A stretch of DNA of 64,000 bases from Streptomyces violaceusniger Tu 4113 (GCF_000147815.2 NC_015957.1:6820001-6884000), one strand, 5' to 3'. Positions 34,292 through 43,022 are shown, counted from the stretch's first letter. Program-made: numbers and translations. Notes: generated from the sequence alone by a model not told the origin.

Positions 34292-35399
34292 TTGATCCGA
34301 AACGCTTTGGGTTCGGGCTCGTTGACGGTGTGTGAGTGATCTGGTGGGGGACGCGCGGACCTGGTCGCCGGACGCGCAAGAGGCCGTGCGGTTGCTGGCG
34401 GTATCCGCGCTGGTGGAGGGCCGGGACCGGGTAGAGGTTGCCGCCTTGTTCAAGGTGTCGGTCAGGGCGGTGGACAACTGGTGGGCGAGGTGGCGGGCCG
34501 GCGGACGGGACGCGCTGCTGTCGCGTCCTCGAGGCCGTTGTGCGGGTGAGCATCAGGTCCTGTCCGAGGCCGAGCAGGCCGCCGTGCGGCAGGCTGTCCT
34601 CGATCACACTCCCTCCGGCCTGGGGCTTTCCGGTCAGCTGTGGACGCGGGGCCAGATAGGCCGACTGATCTTCAAACTGTACGGGGTCCGCTTCACCGAG
34701 CCCGGGGTGGGCAAGTACCTCAAGCGCTGGGGGCTGACCTTCCAGCGACCGGACAAGCGAGCCATCGAGCAGGATGCGGAAGGGGTCCGGACCTGGCAGG
34801 AGGAGACCTGGCCGGCGATCCGGGCCCGGGCGAAGGCCGAGAGGGGCGAGATCCTGTTCGCTGACCAGGTCGGGATCCGCTCGGACCAGGTCACCGGCCG
34901 TACCTGGGGCGTCAAGGGGCAGACTCCGGTGGTCCGCCGAACCGGGAACCGGTTCTCCGTGAACGCGATGTCCGCGATCAGCACCAAGGGCCGGATGCAC
35001 TTCATGGTCTTCACCGAGTCGTTCGACGCGACGGTCATGTGCCGCTTCCTCGCCAGGCTCGTCGGGCACTTCGGCCGGAAGGTCCACCTGATCGTCGACC
35101 GGCACTCGGCCCACCGTTCGAAGGCCGTCCGGGCCTGGCTCGCCGACCACGAGGAGAAGATCGAGCTGCACTTCCTGCCCTCGTACTCACCCGAGCTGAA
35201 CCCGGACGAGCTGGTCAACGCCGACCTCAAGCGCAGCCTTCCCCACAGCCACCGGGCCAGGAACCAGACCGAACTCGCCAGCGAAACCCGCAGGTTCTTC
35301 CACCGCCGACAACGCCAGCCCCATGTCATCACCGGCTACTTCAAAGCCCCGCACGTCCGCTACATCATCGACGAGTGAACCCCATGAGTTTCTGATCAA
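34292..35399 (+). mobile_element. IS630-family insertion sequence, complete, TA target duplication
   Basis: 1108 bp. The ends TTGATCCGAAACGC (left) and TTGATCAGAAACTC (right, reverse complement) form imperfect inverted repeats that continue to GGGTTC. They are flanked by TA at 34290-34291 and TA at 35400-35401, the duplication expected of IS630/Tc1-type elements. The host frame is restored on removal, so both boundaries are exact. Confidence 0.9.
34332..35378 (+). CDS. IS630-family transposase
   Basis: 348 residues. An N-terminal HTH (VEGRDRVEVAALFKVSVRAVDNWWARWRAGG in consecutive blocks) is followed by a DDE core: ILFADQVGIRSD, HLIVDRHSAH and YSPELNPDELVNADLK. The frame is intact, and the element's ends and target duplication are preserved, so it may still be active. 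GTG start at 34332 without a strong ribosome site, which is common for transposases. Confidence 0.9.
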   Translation: MSDLVGDARTWSPDAQEAVRLLAVSALVEGRDRVEVAALFKVSVRAVDNWWARWRAGGRDALLSRPRGRCAGEHQVLSEAEQAAVRQAVLDHTPSGLGLSGQLWTRGQIGRLIFKLYGVRFTEPGVGKYLKRWGLTFQRPDKRAIEQDAEGVRTWQEETWPAIRARAKAERGEILFADQVGIRSDQVTGRTWGVKGQTPVVRRTGNRFSVNAMSAISTKGRMHFMVFTESFDATVMCRFLARLVGHFGRKVHLIVDRHSAHRSKAVRAWLADHEEKIELHFLPSYSPELNPDELVNADLKRSLPHSHRARNQTELASETRRFFHRRQRQPHVITGYFKAPHVRYIIDE

Positions 35400-35849
35400 T
35401 ATGTCCGCATTCTCTTCACGGACCCCGCCATGCGGACCCTGTACGCCGACTGGAAGACCGTCGCCCGTACCTGTGTCGCCCAGTTGCGTATGGAGGCCGC
35501 GAAATATCCCGACGACCCGCGGCTGTCCGTACTCGTCGGGGAACTGTCCGTTCAGGACGCGGATTTCCGCACCTGGTGGGCTTCCCACCAGGTCGCCACG
35601 CTCAGCGTGGGCACCAAGGTCCTCCACCATCCGCTCGCCGGGGAGCTCGCTCTGGACTGGGACACGCTGACCGCCAGCACCGATCCCGACCAGCAGTTGG
35701 TCATCTGGACCGCGGAAGTCGGCACGTCCACCCACGACGGACTGCGCATCCTCGCCTCCTGGGCCGCCGACCAGCACCTGTCGGCGTCACCGGCCGACTG
35801 AGACCCGGCCGCACCGCACCGCCGAGATGTGCATAGGCTGAGCTCCTGT

Positions 35850-35885
35850 CAGGACAACAGCGGCACGCAGGACAACAGCGGCACG
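35850..35885 (+). repeat. 18-bp direct tandem repeat in a methyltransferase leader
   Basis: CAGGACAACAGCGGCACG occurs twice head to tail (35850-35867, 35868-35885), ending nine bases before the ATG at 35895. It occupies the untranslated leader. Confidence 0.85.
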
Positions 35886-35894
35886 AGGGACACG

Positions 35895-36746
35895 ATGCGG
35901 AAAGAGGCGGTTCGGTACCTTCGGTGCCCCTACTGTTCCGGCGGTTTGACGATGACCGACGGCGCGCTGCGGTGTTCCCAGGGGCACAGCTTCGACGTGG
36001 CGAAGCAGGGGTATGTGAATCTGCTGCGCGGGGCCGCCAAGTTCAGCGCGGACACCGCCGAGATGGTGGCGGCCCGGGCGGACTTCCTGGCCGCCGGTCA
36101 CTTCGCGCCGATCGCCGCGGCACTGGCCGCGCTGGCGCGTGAGACGGCACCGGCGCCGACGGGCGGGGACCCCGGCTGCGTCGTGGACATCGGCGGCGGC
36201 ACGGGCTACCACCTCGCCCGGGTGATGTCGGAGTTCCCGGGTTCCGAGGGCGTCCTGCTGGACATCTCCAAGTTCGCCGCCCGCCGGGCCGCGCGGGCGC
36301 ATCCCCGTACCAGCGCGGTGGTGGCCGACGCCTGGGACGCGCTGCCGTTCGCCGATGGGGCCGCGTCGGTGGTCCTCAACGTCTTCGCACCGCGCAATCC
36401 GGCCGAGCTGCGGCGGATGCTGCGCCCTGAGGGTGTGCTGCTGGTGGTGACGCCCCGGCCGGATCATCTACGGGAGCTGGTGGAGGCCCTGGGGCTGCTG
36501 CGGGTGGACGAACAGAAGGACGAGCGGCTGGCGGACCGGTTCTCGGCGCATTTCACCGAGGTGGCCCGGGAGCGTTCGCGGAGCACCATGACGCTGGACC
36601 ACCAGGCCGTGCCACGGCTGGTGGGGATGGGGCCCAACGCCTGGCACCAGCAGGGCGAGCGGCTGAAGGAGCGCGTCGCACTGCTGCCCGAGCCCTGTGA
36701 CGTGACGCTGTCCGTCACGCTCACCGCCTACCGTCCGCTGGTCTGA
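35895..36746 (+). CDS. RlmA-type 23S rRNA (guanine-N1) methyltransferase
   Basis: 283 residues. The N-terminal zinc finger LRCPYCSGGL...LRCSQGHSFDVAKQGYVNLL is the RlmA/TlrB signature. The SAM-binding motif is VVDIGGGTGYHLA, then SVVLNVFAPRNPAELRRML and VVTPRPDHLREL. Members methylate G745/G748 in 23S rRNA, and some confer resistance to macrolides such as tylosin or mycinamicin (family knowledge). No macrolide cluster is present here, so resistance is only a possibility. ATG 35895 preceded by GAGGGACACG. Confidence 0.85.
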   Translation: MRKEAVRYLRCPYCSGGLTMTDGALRCSQGHSFDVAKQGYVNLLRGAAKFSADTAEMVAARADFLAAGHFAPIAAALAALARETAPAPTGGDPGCVVDIGGGTGYHLARVMSEFPGSEGVLLDISKFAARRAARAHPRTSAVVADAWDALPFADGAASVVLNVFAPRNPAELRRMLRPEGVLLVVTPRPDHLRELVEALGLLRVDEQKDERLADRFSAHFTEVARERSRSTMTLDHQAVPRLVGMGPNAWHQQGERLKERVALLPEPCDVTLSVTLTAYRPLV

Positions 36747-36779
36747 CGCCCCCGGCCCACCGCGCTCCGCTCAGCGCCG

Positions 36780-37262
36780 TCAGGTCCAGACGGTGTATCC
36801 GCCGTCCACGCGGATCGTCTCGATGCCGCTGATGTAACGGGCGCCGCAGCGGTCCTGGGGCAGGACGAGCTGCGGGCCCGCGCGGTCGAGCGGGGTGTCG
36901 TCGATGGTGACCGCGAGGAGGACGGGGGCACGGCCGAAGTCCGGGTCGATCTCGGCCCAGGACAGCAGCGCGCGGTGGCCGTCCGCGCCGCGTACGGCGA
37001 TCAGGAAGCGCAGCCGGTCCTTGCGCCGGGCGGGGTCGAAGGCGGGCCCGGCGGAGACCAGGACGTCGTGCAGGTACGGTCCGGTGAAGCGGTGCTGCTG
37101 GATGCCGCTGGTGGAGCAGTCGAAGCTGACCTGCGCCCGGTGCTGGGGCCAGGAGAGCAGTTCGGACACCGTCAGCCGGGCCGGACGGGTCACATCGCCG
37201 GTGAGGGCGAGCTCCGCCACCGGACCGGCGGCCGCGCCGGCAGCTACGAGGGAGTCACTCAC
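36780..37262 (-). CDS. molybdopterin-dependent-oxidoreductase-like domain protein
   Basis: 160 residues. LTVSELLSWPQHRAQVSFDCSTSGIQQHRFTGPYLHDVL and the C-terminal RCGARYISGIETIRV match the stand-alone sulfite-oxidase-type molybdopterin-binding domain found in small actinobacterial proteins. The cysteine in FDCSTSG could be a cofactor ligand. GTG 37262 has AGGAGGTGG six bases upstream. No export signal is visible. The function is unknown. Confidence 0.7.
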   Translation of the reverse strand: MSDSLVAAGAAAGPVAELALTGDVTRPARLTVSELLSWPQHRAQVSFDCSTSGIQQHRFTGPYLHDVLVSAGPAFDPARRKDRLRFLIAVRGADGHRALLSWAEIDPDFGRAPVLLAVTIDDTPLDRAGPQLVLPQDRCGARYISGIETIRVDGGYTVWT

Positions 37263-37399
37263 GGGCTACCACCTCCTGGAGGACCGTTACCCGACCCCCC
37301 GTCCCACGCAAACGCACATGCCATGCTGAAGGATCCAAGATCCGGCTGATGCGAGGTGAAAGGAGGCTTTCCCCTTGCATCTGCGGCGTAGCGCTCGAT

Positions 37400-38158
37400 T
37401 CACCCGAGCTCCGGCCTCCCGGTCCGCAGGCGCCAGTGCCGGCCACCGTGGACAAGCGTCGCGACGCCCAGGAGGAGGAAGCCACCACTCGCCACCGCCA
37501 GCAGCGTCCAGACGACTGTCTCCCGGCCCGGCACCTCCGCCGCGGATGTCCAGCGCACCAGGAAGTTCGTGGTGGCGGCCACCGGAAAGCTGTAGATCCA
37601 CAGCCCGGTGTGGAAAGACCGCTCGCGGAGGGTCGGAAGCATGAAGGCGACCAGGTCGCCGAGCCCGCCGGTGAACCAGTGGGCGAGCAGCCGGGCGGCG
37701 ACCAGCGCGGCCGCCACGACGAAGACGGCGTAGGCCCAGCGGGCGCCCTCCTCGCCGAAGCGCGAGAAGTGACCGGTGATCAGCATGCCGATGATGGGGA
37801 CGTACGCGAGGGCGAACCCCTGGCCCGGGTGGCGCAGATCCTCGCGCAGGTTGCGCCACCGGGCTCCGCCGTGCCGCACGTATGCGGCCAGGAGTACGAC
37901 CCAGACCAGTCCGCTGATCACGAACAGCACATCGCTGATCTGGATCCACGCCGAGGCGACGGAGGTCGCCGCCTGCCAGGCCCCGCCCAGCCCCGCGGAG
38001 CCCAGCGAGATCGCCAGCAGGCTGATGCGCGCGCTCCGCGAGCCATGGGAGGCGGGAGCCGCGTACGGCGCGGGTCCGGCCGAAGCGGCGGAGCCGGACA
38101 GGATCGGCGGGCCCTGGCCCCGCTCCGGCCGGAGGTCCGAGCCGTTCTTGGCAATCAC
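37400..38158 (-). CDS. TDT/TehA-family transporter with internal deletion
   Basis: 252 residues against about 330 for SLAC1/TehA-type carriers. Four helices at the N-side (SLLAISLGSAGLGGAW, DVLFVISGLVWVVLLAAYV, ALAYVPIIGMLITGHF, AVFVVAAALVAARLL) lead to HWFTGGLGD. The frame then jumps to FMLPTLRERSFHTGLWIYSFPVAA and one last helix, which in the family belong about 90-100 residues further on. Roughly four helices are missing with the frame intact. GTG 38158 with GAGGACAC upstream. Tellurite/dicarboxylate-type transport is unlikely to survive. The upstream region is a duplicated promoter. Confidence 0.72.
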   Translation of the reverse strand: MIAKNGSDLRPERGQGPPILSGSAASAGPAPYAAPASHGSRSARISLLAISLGSAGLGGAWQAATSVASAWIQISDVLFVISGLVWVVLLAAYVRHGGARWRNLREDLRHPGQGFALAYVPIIGMLITGHFSRFGEEGARWAYAVFVVAAALVAARLLAHWFTGGLGDLVAFMLPTLRERSFHTGLWIYSFPVAATTNFLVRWTSAAEVPGRETVVWTLLAVASGGFLLLGVATLVHGGRHWRLRTGRPELG

Positions 38159-38213
38159 GAGCTGTGTCCTCGAGGTTGATCTCGCAAGATGACCTTGTAA
38201 TGGGGTGTTTTTC

Positions 38214-38279
38214 TTTAGACGCTTACTTATAGCATGCCCGACCGCCAGGATGTAAGCCCCATTTACCAATAGACCATGT
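38214..38279. promoter_or_regulatory. duplicated promoter/operator, copy A (TDT / CGNR divergent gap)
   Basis: TTTAGACGCTTAC-TTATAGCA, ATGTAA and ATAGACCATGT occur in the same order and spacing as at 40695-40761. ATAGCA (38229-38234) and TGCTAT (38279-38284) form a widely spaced inverted repeat. Copy A lies between the TDT gene (minus) and the CGNR gene (plus), and TATGAT at 38282-38287 is a good -10 for the latter. Confidence 0.65.
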
Positions 38280-38293
38280 GCTATGATGGCTGG

Positions 38294-38860
38294 GTGGCCA
38301 GAGAAGAATCGGACTCAGCGCGGCGGATTCCCGCGACCGCGGCGGCGATGGTGGACCTGCTCAACTCCCGGCCGCACGGTCCCGGTTTCCCGGACACGCT
38401 CCAGACCCCGGAGACGGCGAGCGCCGTCCTGCGCCCGTTCGGCCAGCCCGCGGCGGAGGCGCCATCACCGCAGCGCATCGCCGAGATCCGCGGGCTGCGC
38501 ACGACCCTGATGGACATCGCCTCCGCGCCGGACAGCGCCGGGGCGGCACCCGGCTGGGCACAGCTCGCCGAGTGGGCGTCCGCTGTCACGCTGCGGCAGG
38601 ATTTCTCGGAGTCCGGGGCGGTGCGGCTGCGGCAGGTGGGCGGCGACCCCGTGGTGGGTGGCATCACCCTGGCAGTGGCGGAGCTCGTCTCCGACGGCAC
38701 CTGGCCCCGTCTCCGCATCTGCGCCAACGAGCACTGCAGCCACGTGTTCTACGACACCACGCGCAGCCGCACCCAGCGCTGGCACTCGTACGAGGTCTGC
38801 GGCAACAAGAGCAACGTGGCCGCGTACCGAGCCCGGAAGAAGGCCCGGCCCGGAAGCTGA
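38294..38860 (+). CDS. CGNR zinc-finger (ABATE-type) regulator, probably leaderless
   Basis: About 188 residues. The C-terminal zinc finger LRICANEHCSHVFYDTTRSR...HSYEVCGNKSNVAAYRARKK has the Cys-X4-Cys and CGN(K/R) motif of CGNR regulators; the N-terminal helical domain binds ligand in this family. GTG 38294 is chosen because TATGAT ends six bases upstream, so the transcript would begin at or next to the start codon; ATG 38276 is in frame but overlaps that promoter. It probably controls the TDT gene and, through the second operator copy, the aldehyde dehydrogenase. Confidence 0.8.
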   Translation: MAREESDSARRIPATAAAMVDLLNSRPHGPGFPDTLQTPETASAVLRPFGQPAAEAPSPQRIAEIRGLRTTLMDIASAPDSAGAAPGWAQLAEWASAVTLRQDFSESGAVRLRQVGGDPVVGGITLAVAELVSDGTWPRLRICANEHCSHVFYDTTRSRTQRWHSYEVCGNKSNVAAYRARKKARPGS

Positions 38861-38919
38861 CACCGGGCCGGGCCCTCTCGCCAACTCCCTTACAGGGAAG
38901 GCCAGCTAGCCGAAGAAGG

Positions 38920-39220
38920 TCAGTTCGCCCGCCACCAGCCGGTGACCGCCTTGAACGCGTCGGCGATCCGCACGATGAACTCGCCCATCGCCTGGGGGGA
39001 CAGCAGGTCCTCCCGCAGCTCGGACTGCCCGAACCCCGGCAGGTCCACGGCGACCAGGTGAGCATGGGCGGCCAGCCGCGACCAGGTCGCGTCGTAGGCG
39101 TACAGGCTCTCCGGCCACGGGCTCAGCAGCAGCGCCTCGCGGTCACGAAGGCACGTCGCTCTCGGCGTACCGGATGGACAGTCCGTCGATCCGCCGGAAC
39201 CGGGTCTTGATCTCGCTCAT
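38920..39220 (-). pseudogene. alpha/beta hydrolase remnant (frameshift and internal deletion)
   Basis: From ATG 39220 the frame reads MSEIKTRFRRIDGLSIRYAESDVPS and stops. Two bases appear missing at about 39145; the next frame continues DREALLLSPWPESLYAYDATWSRLAA, HAHLVAVDLPGFGQSE and MGEFIVRIADAF. It then jumps to KAVTGWWRAN and a stop, which is the extreme C-terminus of such hydrolases. The nucleophile elbow, acid and histidine regions are absent. It sits between the CGNR and dehydrogenase genes and was probably part of that operon. Confidence 0.75.
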
Positions 39221-39258
39221 GTCCTCGCCCTCTTGCGAAACGTAGATGAGGGGGTGGG

Positions 39259-40596
39259 TCAGGTCAGCGGGACGTCGAGGACCGCCTTGCGGTGACTGAA
39301 CGTCTCCAGCGAGTAGCGGCCGTGGTAGCTGCCCATGCCGCTCTCCCCGACACCGCCGAACGGCAGCGTCGGCACGGTCAGATGGAAGATCGGGAAGCCG
39401 AAGTTGACGGCACCCGAGGAGGTTTCGGCGATCAGCCGGGCCCGGGTGGTGTCGTTCTCGGTGAAGGCGTAGAGCGCGAGTGGCTTGTCGCGGTCGTTGA
39501 TGAAGGCGATGGCCTCGGTGAGGTCGGCGACGGTCAGGATCGGCAGGATGGGGCCGAAGATCTCCTCCTGCATCACCGGCTCGTCGGGCTTCACATCCAC
39601 CAGCACGGTCGGCGCGATGTACTTCTCGGCGCGGTCGCTCTGTCCGCCGGTCACGGTGCGGCCGGAGCCGAGCAGCGCGGACAGACGGTCGAAGTGGCGC
39701 TCGTTGACGATGCGTCCGTAGTGGTCGGCGGCGCGCGGGTCGCTGCCGTACTGCTGCTCGATCGCCTGGGTCAGGGCGGCCGCCAGCGCCTCGGCGGTGT
39801 CCGGGTCGGTGAGGACGTAGTCGGGGGCGACGCAGGTCTGTCCGGCGTTGGAGAACTTGGTGGCCGCGATGCGGGCGGCAACCGCGGTGAGGTCGGCGTC
39901 GCGGTCGACGAAGACCGGCGACTTGCCGCCGAGTTCGAGGGTGACGGGGGTCAGATGCTCGGCGGCCGCGCGCATCACGATCCGGCCCACGGTGCCGTTG
40001 CCGGTGTAGAAGACGTGGTCGAAGCGCTGGGCCAGCAGCGATGTCGTCTGGGCGACGCCGCCCTCGACCACGGCGGTGGCCTCGGTGTCGAGGTAGTCCG
40101 GAAGGAGCCGGGCCAGCAGCGCGGAGGTCTGCTCGGCGAGCTCGGAGGGCTTGATGACCACCGCGTTGCCGGCCGCCAGCGCGGCGGCGACGGGGGTCAG
40201 CAGCAAATAGATCGGATAGTTCCAGGCCGAGAGGACCAGGGCGACACCGAGGGGGTCGAGCTCGGTGCGGGCCGTGGTCCCCTCCGGCAGGTGGGAGACG
40301 GTGACCTCCGCGGGCTGCGGGGCGAGCCACTCCTCCAGGTGCTCGAGGTAGTCGTCGATCTCGAGGACCGTGATGTCGATCTCCGCGCGGTCCACCTCGG
40401 CAGGGTTCTTGCGCAGGTCGGCCCAGAGGGCGTCGGCGATGGCCGCGCGGTTGTCGGTCAGCAGCGCGCGCAGCCGGGTGAGCTGCTCGCGGCGCCAGGC
40501 GAGAGACTTGGTGCGGCCACTGCGATGGGTCTCGCGCAGCCGCGCCACGAGGGCGGCGGCGTCGGTCTCGGTCAAGGCGGGGTAGGTGGTGGTCAT
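39259..40596 (-). CDS. aldehyde dehydrogenase (class 3-like / coniferyl-type)
   Basis: 445 residues. Motifs: LSAWNYPIYLLLTPV (catalytic Asn), IKPSELAEQTSALL, VFYTGNGTVGRIVM, TLELGGKSPVFVD (Glu), NAGQTCVAPDYVL (Cys), EEIFGPILPI and LPFGGVGESGMGSYHG. The shorter N-terminus and the lack of a long C-terminal extension suit class 3 ALDHs acting on aromatic or fatty aldehydes. ATG 40596 has only a weak ribosome site. The leader holds a 22-bp tandem duplication and copy B of the duplicated operator, which links it to the CGNR regulator. Confidence 0.85.
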   Translation of the reverse strand: MTTTYPALTETDAAALVARLRETHRSGRTKSLAWRREQLTRLRALLTDNRAAIADALWADLRKNPAEVDRAEIDITVLEIDDYLEHLEEWLAPQPAEVTVSHLPEGTTARTELDPLGVALVLSAWNYPIYLLLTPVAAALAAGNAVVIKPSELAEQTSALLARLLPDYLDTEATAVVEGGVAQTTSLLAQRFDHVFYTGNGTVGRIVMRAAAEHLTPVTLELGGKSPVFVDRDADLTAVAARIAATKFSNAGQTCVAPDYVLTDPDTAEALAAALTQAIEQQYGSDPRAADHYGRIVNERHFDRLSALLGSGRTVTGGQSDRAEKYIAPTVLVDVKPDEPVMQEEIFGPILPILTVADLTEAIAFINDRDKPLALYAFTENDTTRARLIAETSSGAVNFGFPIFHLTVPTLPFGGVGESGMGSYHGRYSLETFSHRKAVLDVPLT

Positions 40597-40613
40597 GGGG
40601 CATCCCGTTCTCT

Positions 40614-40657
40614 GGAAAGGGGCCCGGCCCGCGGGGGAAAGGGGCCCGGCCCGCGGG
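40614..40657 (-). repeat. perfect 22-bp tandem repeat in the aldehyde dehydrogenase leader
   Basis: Two identical adjacent 22-base copies (40614-40635, 40636-40657), each starting GGAAAGGGGCCCGG and containing the palindrome GGGGCCC, lie 18-61 bases upstream of the ATG at 40596. Confidence 0.9.
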
Positions 40658-40694
40658 CAGGGTGTGCTGGGCATCGACGTAATCGTCTTCCGAA

Positions 40695-40761
40695 TTTAGA
40701 CGCTTACGTTATAGCACACGCGACCATCGACATGTAATTTTCTATTGTCGATAGACCATGT
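40695..40761. promoter_or_regulatory. duplicated promoter/operator, copy B (aldehyde dehydrogenase)
   Basis: Matches copy A at 38214-38279 in three blocks (TTTAGACGCTTAC.TTATAGCA, ATGTAA, ATAGACCATGT) with equal spacing. It lies about 100 bases upstream of the dehydrogenase start. No second CGNR gene follows on the plus side; the similarity ends at 40761. Confidence 0.65.
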
Positions 40762-40849
40762 ACAGGTCCGGCCGTCCGGCGGCCCTCCGCGCCGTGCCGT
40801 TGCCCGCGGACCCGACAACATCGGCTTCCACACCGAAGGCGCCGCGCGA

Positions 40850-42946
40850 TTACCCGGCGGTTCCGTTCATCGTGGCCGGGCACAGTCGGCGCGGCGCGGT
40901 GTCGTCGCGGAGCTCGGCGTCCACACAGCCACCGGGCAGGCCCTTGTGGGGTGTACTGCCGAAGTTGGCGGTGACGGTGAGGGTGCCGTCGCCGAAGACG
41001 GTGCGCTGCACGGTGCGATCGGCGGTCAGCGCCCGGAAGTCGGTCAGCGGCTCGGTACCGGCCGCCTTGTGCAGGGGCGCGAAGTACTTCTGCAGGGTGG
41101 CGAGTTCGCGGCCGTTCCGCTCCAGCGAGTCGCCGGTGAGCACGAAGTTGAGCGGGGTGTTGTACAGCATGCCGAGCAGCGCGCGGTCGGTCTTCTGCCG
41201 TGGCAGCTTGTCGTACGACAGCTCCCAGCGCTCGGTGTTCACCACGGAGTCATGGAGCACGGTCTCGTACAACGGCACGCGGTACACCGGGTCGTACATG
41301 GCCTTCGCCACATCGGCGGGCAGCTCCGCGGGCTTGAAGAAGACGCCCGGCGCGTCGGCGGGGGCGTAGCCGCCCCAGGTCTCCTTGTCGCGCTGCGCCG
41401 TCCACAGACCGCCCGCCACCGGAGTCCCCGAGCCATGGTCGAAGGCGAGGTCCCGGTTGGCCCAGGCCCCGGCGGACTCCGAGCCCAGCACCAGCCCGCG
41501 GTCGGACAGCCGCGTCATCCGGGCCAGCCGGTTGGCGCGGTCCTGCGCCTTGGTCATGGGGTGAGCGGGGCTGTGGTCGCGGAACAGCTCACCGGCCGCG
41601 TCCACATCGAGGAAGTAGCTGTCGGCGCCCGCCTTGGTCATCTCGCGGGTGCGGTCGGCAAGGTAGTGGTGGCGCGGCTCGGCCTTCTCGAACGCCTCGG
41701 AGGAGAGGTAGCAGCCGCGGTCGTGGAAACCGGGGACGGGCTTGCCGTCGCCGTCCCGGACGCAGAAGTCCGGGTACACCGTGCCGGGCCAGGCGGACGT
41801 CGGCGCGTCGGAGGTGGCCGGGTCCTGGCCGTTGGCGAACGAGTCGTACGGGCCGACGAGATAGCCCGCCTTCTTCGCGGCCACGGTGGCCGCGGCGTCC
41901 ATCGGCCGGTCGTCGGCGTCGTAGCCGAGCCACATGCGGTCCACGCCGAGGCCACGCAGCCTGCCCATGAAGTCGGCCTTGCGGGCGTCGCCCCACAGAT
42001 AGGCGTGGAACGCGCCGAGCAGCTTCCTGGTGGCCGGTGTCTCCCGGATCTTCTCCCGCAGGCTCTTCAGTTGCCCGTGCTCGCCGAGCCAGGCGCGGTA
42101 GTCGCGGGCGGCGGCCACCGGGGAGCCGTCGGTGAGGGAGAAGGCCACGGTGTACCGCGTGGTGCCGTCGGCGCGCGAGAACCGGTGGGTGGCGGCGGTG
42201 CGCAGCTTGCCCGCGTCGGAGGTGACGCGCAGCGATGTGCCGATGTCGCTGGGCACGAGATAGCTCACGCCCTGGCGGTCGCCGAGCGTGTAGCCCCACA
42301 GCGGCATCGACAGATCCGACTCCATGGCCATGTCGGTGTCGACCAGATCGGCCCGGGAGGAGTTCCAGAAGCGGTCGGCCACCGGCAGCGACAGCCCCTC
42401 GCCGCGCGGGAGCTGTACGGCGGTGGCGCGCCGGTCGGTGCCGGTGACCGGCCACGACAGGGTGCGGGCGGTCTCGCCTGCGGCCTTTCCGGTGGCTTTG
42501 CTGGTGGCCTTTTCGGCGGCCCTCACCGAGAGCACCAGGCGGCCGTTGTCACCGGCGCGGGCAGTGACGTCCAGTCCGGTGTCCGGATAGCTCCAGTGGG
42601 CGGTGCCCGGGGAGGTGGTCACCGAGCCGGGTTTCCCGGGAGCGGTGGCGGCGGGCGCGGAGAGCTCCACGGTCCCCTGATCCGTACGGGCGGTGACCCG
42701 CAGCGAGGTGGTGTCGACGGTGGCGGTGCCGCCCGACACCGGGACCTCCACACGGTGGCCACCGACCACGATCGGCCGGGGTGCGTCCCCGGACCGGGTG
42801 GTGCCGGACCGGGCGGTGCCGGAGTGGGTGGTGCCGGAGTGGGTGGTGGAGGCGAGAGTGGTCGAGGCGAGGGCGAGGCAGGACACCGCGCCCGCCAGCG
42901 CCACCGCGGCGATCACCCGCGGCGAGGTGAAGTGGTTACGTTTCAT
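40850..42946 (-). CDS. secreted glycoside hydrolase-like protein (GH101/GH129-related clan, uncertain)
   Basis: 698 residues. The signal peptide is VIAAVALAGAVSCLALAS. A Thr/Ser/Gly linker from four 15-bp repeats follows (residues about 30-50), then a beta-sandwich (HRVEVPVSGGTATVDTTSLRVTAR) and a barrel-like domain with RMWLGYDADD, SYFLDVDAAGELF (candidate acidic nucleophile) and LVLGSESAGAWANRD. The order beta-sandwich then barrel with an IDV/LDVD motif resembles O-glycan-acting families, but I cannot name the family securely. ATG 42946. Its promoter side abuts the IS5 element at 42981. Confidence 0.65.
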   Translation of the reverse strand: MKRNHFTSPRVIAAVALAGAVSCLALASTTLASTTHSGTTHSGTARSGTTRSGDAPRPIVVGGHRVEVPVSGGTATVDTTSLRVTARTDQGTVELSAPAATAPGKPGSVTTSPGTAHWSYPDTGLDVTARAGDNGRLVLSVRAAEKATSKATGKAAGETARTLSWPVTGTDRRATAVQLPRGEGLSLPVADRFWNSSRADLVDTDMAMESDLSMPLWGYTLGDRQGVSYLVPSDIGTSLRVTSDAGKLRTAATHRFSRADGTTRYTVAFSLTDGSPVAAARDYRAWLGEHGQLKSLREKIRETPATRKLLGAFHAYLWGDARKADFMGRLRGLGVDRMWLGYDADDRPMDAAATVAAKKAGYLVGPYDSFANGQDPATSDAPTSAWPGTVYPDFCVRDGDGKPVPGFHDRGCYLSSEAFEKAEPRHHYLADRTREMTKAGADSYFLDVDAAGELFRDHSPAHPMTKAQDRANRLARMTRLSDRGLVLGSESAGAWANRDLAFDHGSGTPVAGGLWTAQRDKETWGGYAPADAPGVFFKPAELPADVAKAMYDPVYRVPLYETVLHDSVVNTERWELSYDKLPRQKTDRALLGMLYNTPLNFVLTGDSLERNGRELATLQKYFAPLHKAAGTEPLTDFRALTADRTVQRTVFGDGTLTVTANFGSTPHKGLPGGCVDAELRDDTAPRRLCPATMNGTAG
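42791..42850 (-). repeat. four 15-bp tandem repeats encoding a Ser/Thr/Gly linker
   Basis: GGACCGGGTGGTGCC and close variants repeat four times, giving THSGT/ARSGT-type pentapeptides right after the signal peptide of the glycosidase. In-frame units allow length variation without loss of frame. Confidence 0.85.
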
Positions 42947-43022
42947 GGGACGTTGATAGCGAGCCGATATAAGAGGGCTTCTAAGAGACCATCTCAATTG
43001 GCTTGACGTTAGTCTCATCGTC

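Larger units (their letters stand above)
33825..35801 (+). pseudogene. MmyB-type XRE regulator interrupted by an IS630 element
   Basis: Left part 33825-34291: LGEFLKARRAELSP and RVAGLRREEVAQLAAISPDYYTRLEQGR form the XRE helix-turn-helix, then the MmyB-type ligand domain begins. Right part from 35402: FTDPAMRTLYADWKTVARTCVAQLRMEAAKYPDDPRL through SASPAD and a stop at 35801. Removing the element and one copy of the TA duplication restores a single 288-residue frame with Tyr at the join. The regulator of the cupin gene is therefore inactivated by a clean, probably recent insertion. Confidence 0.9.
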
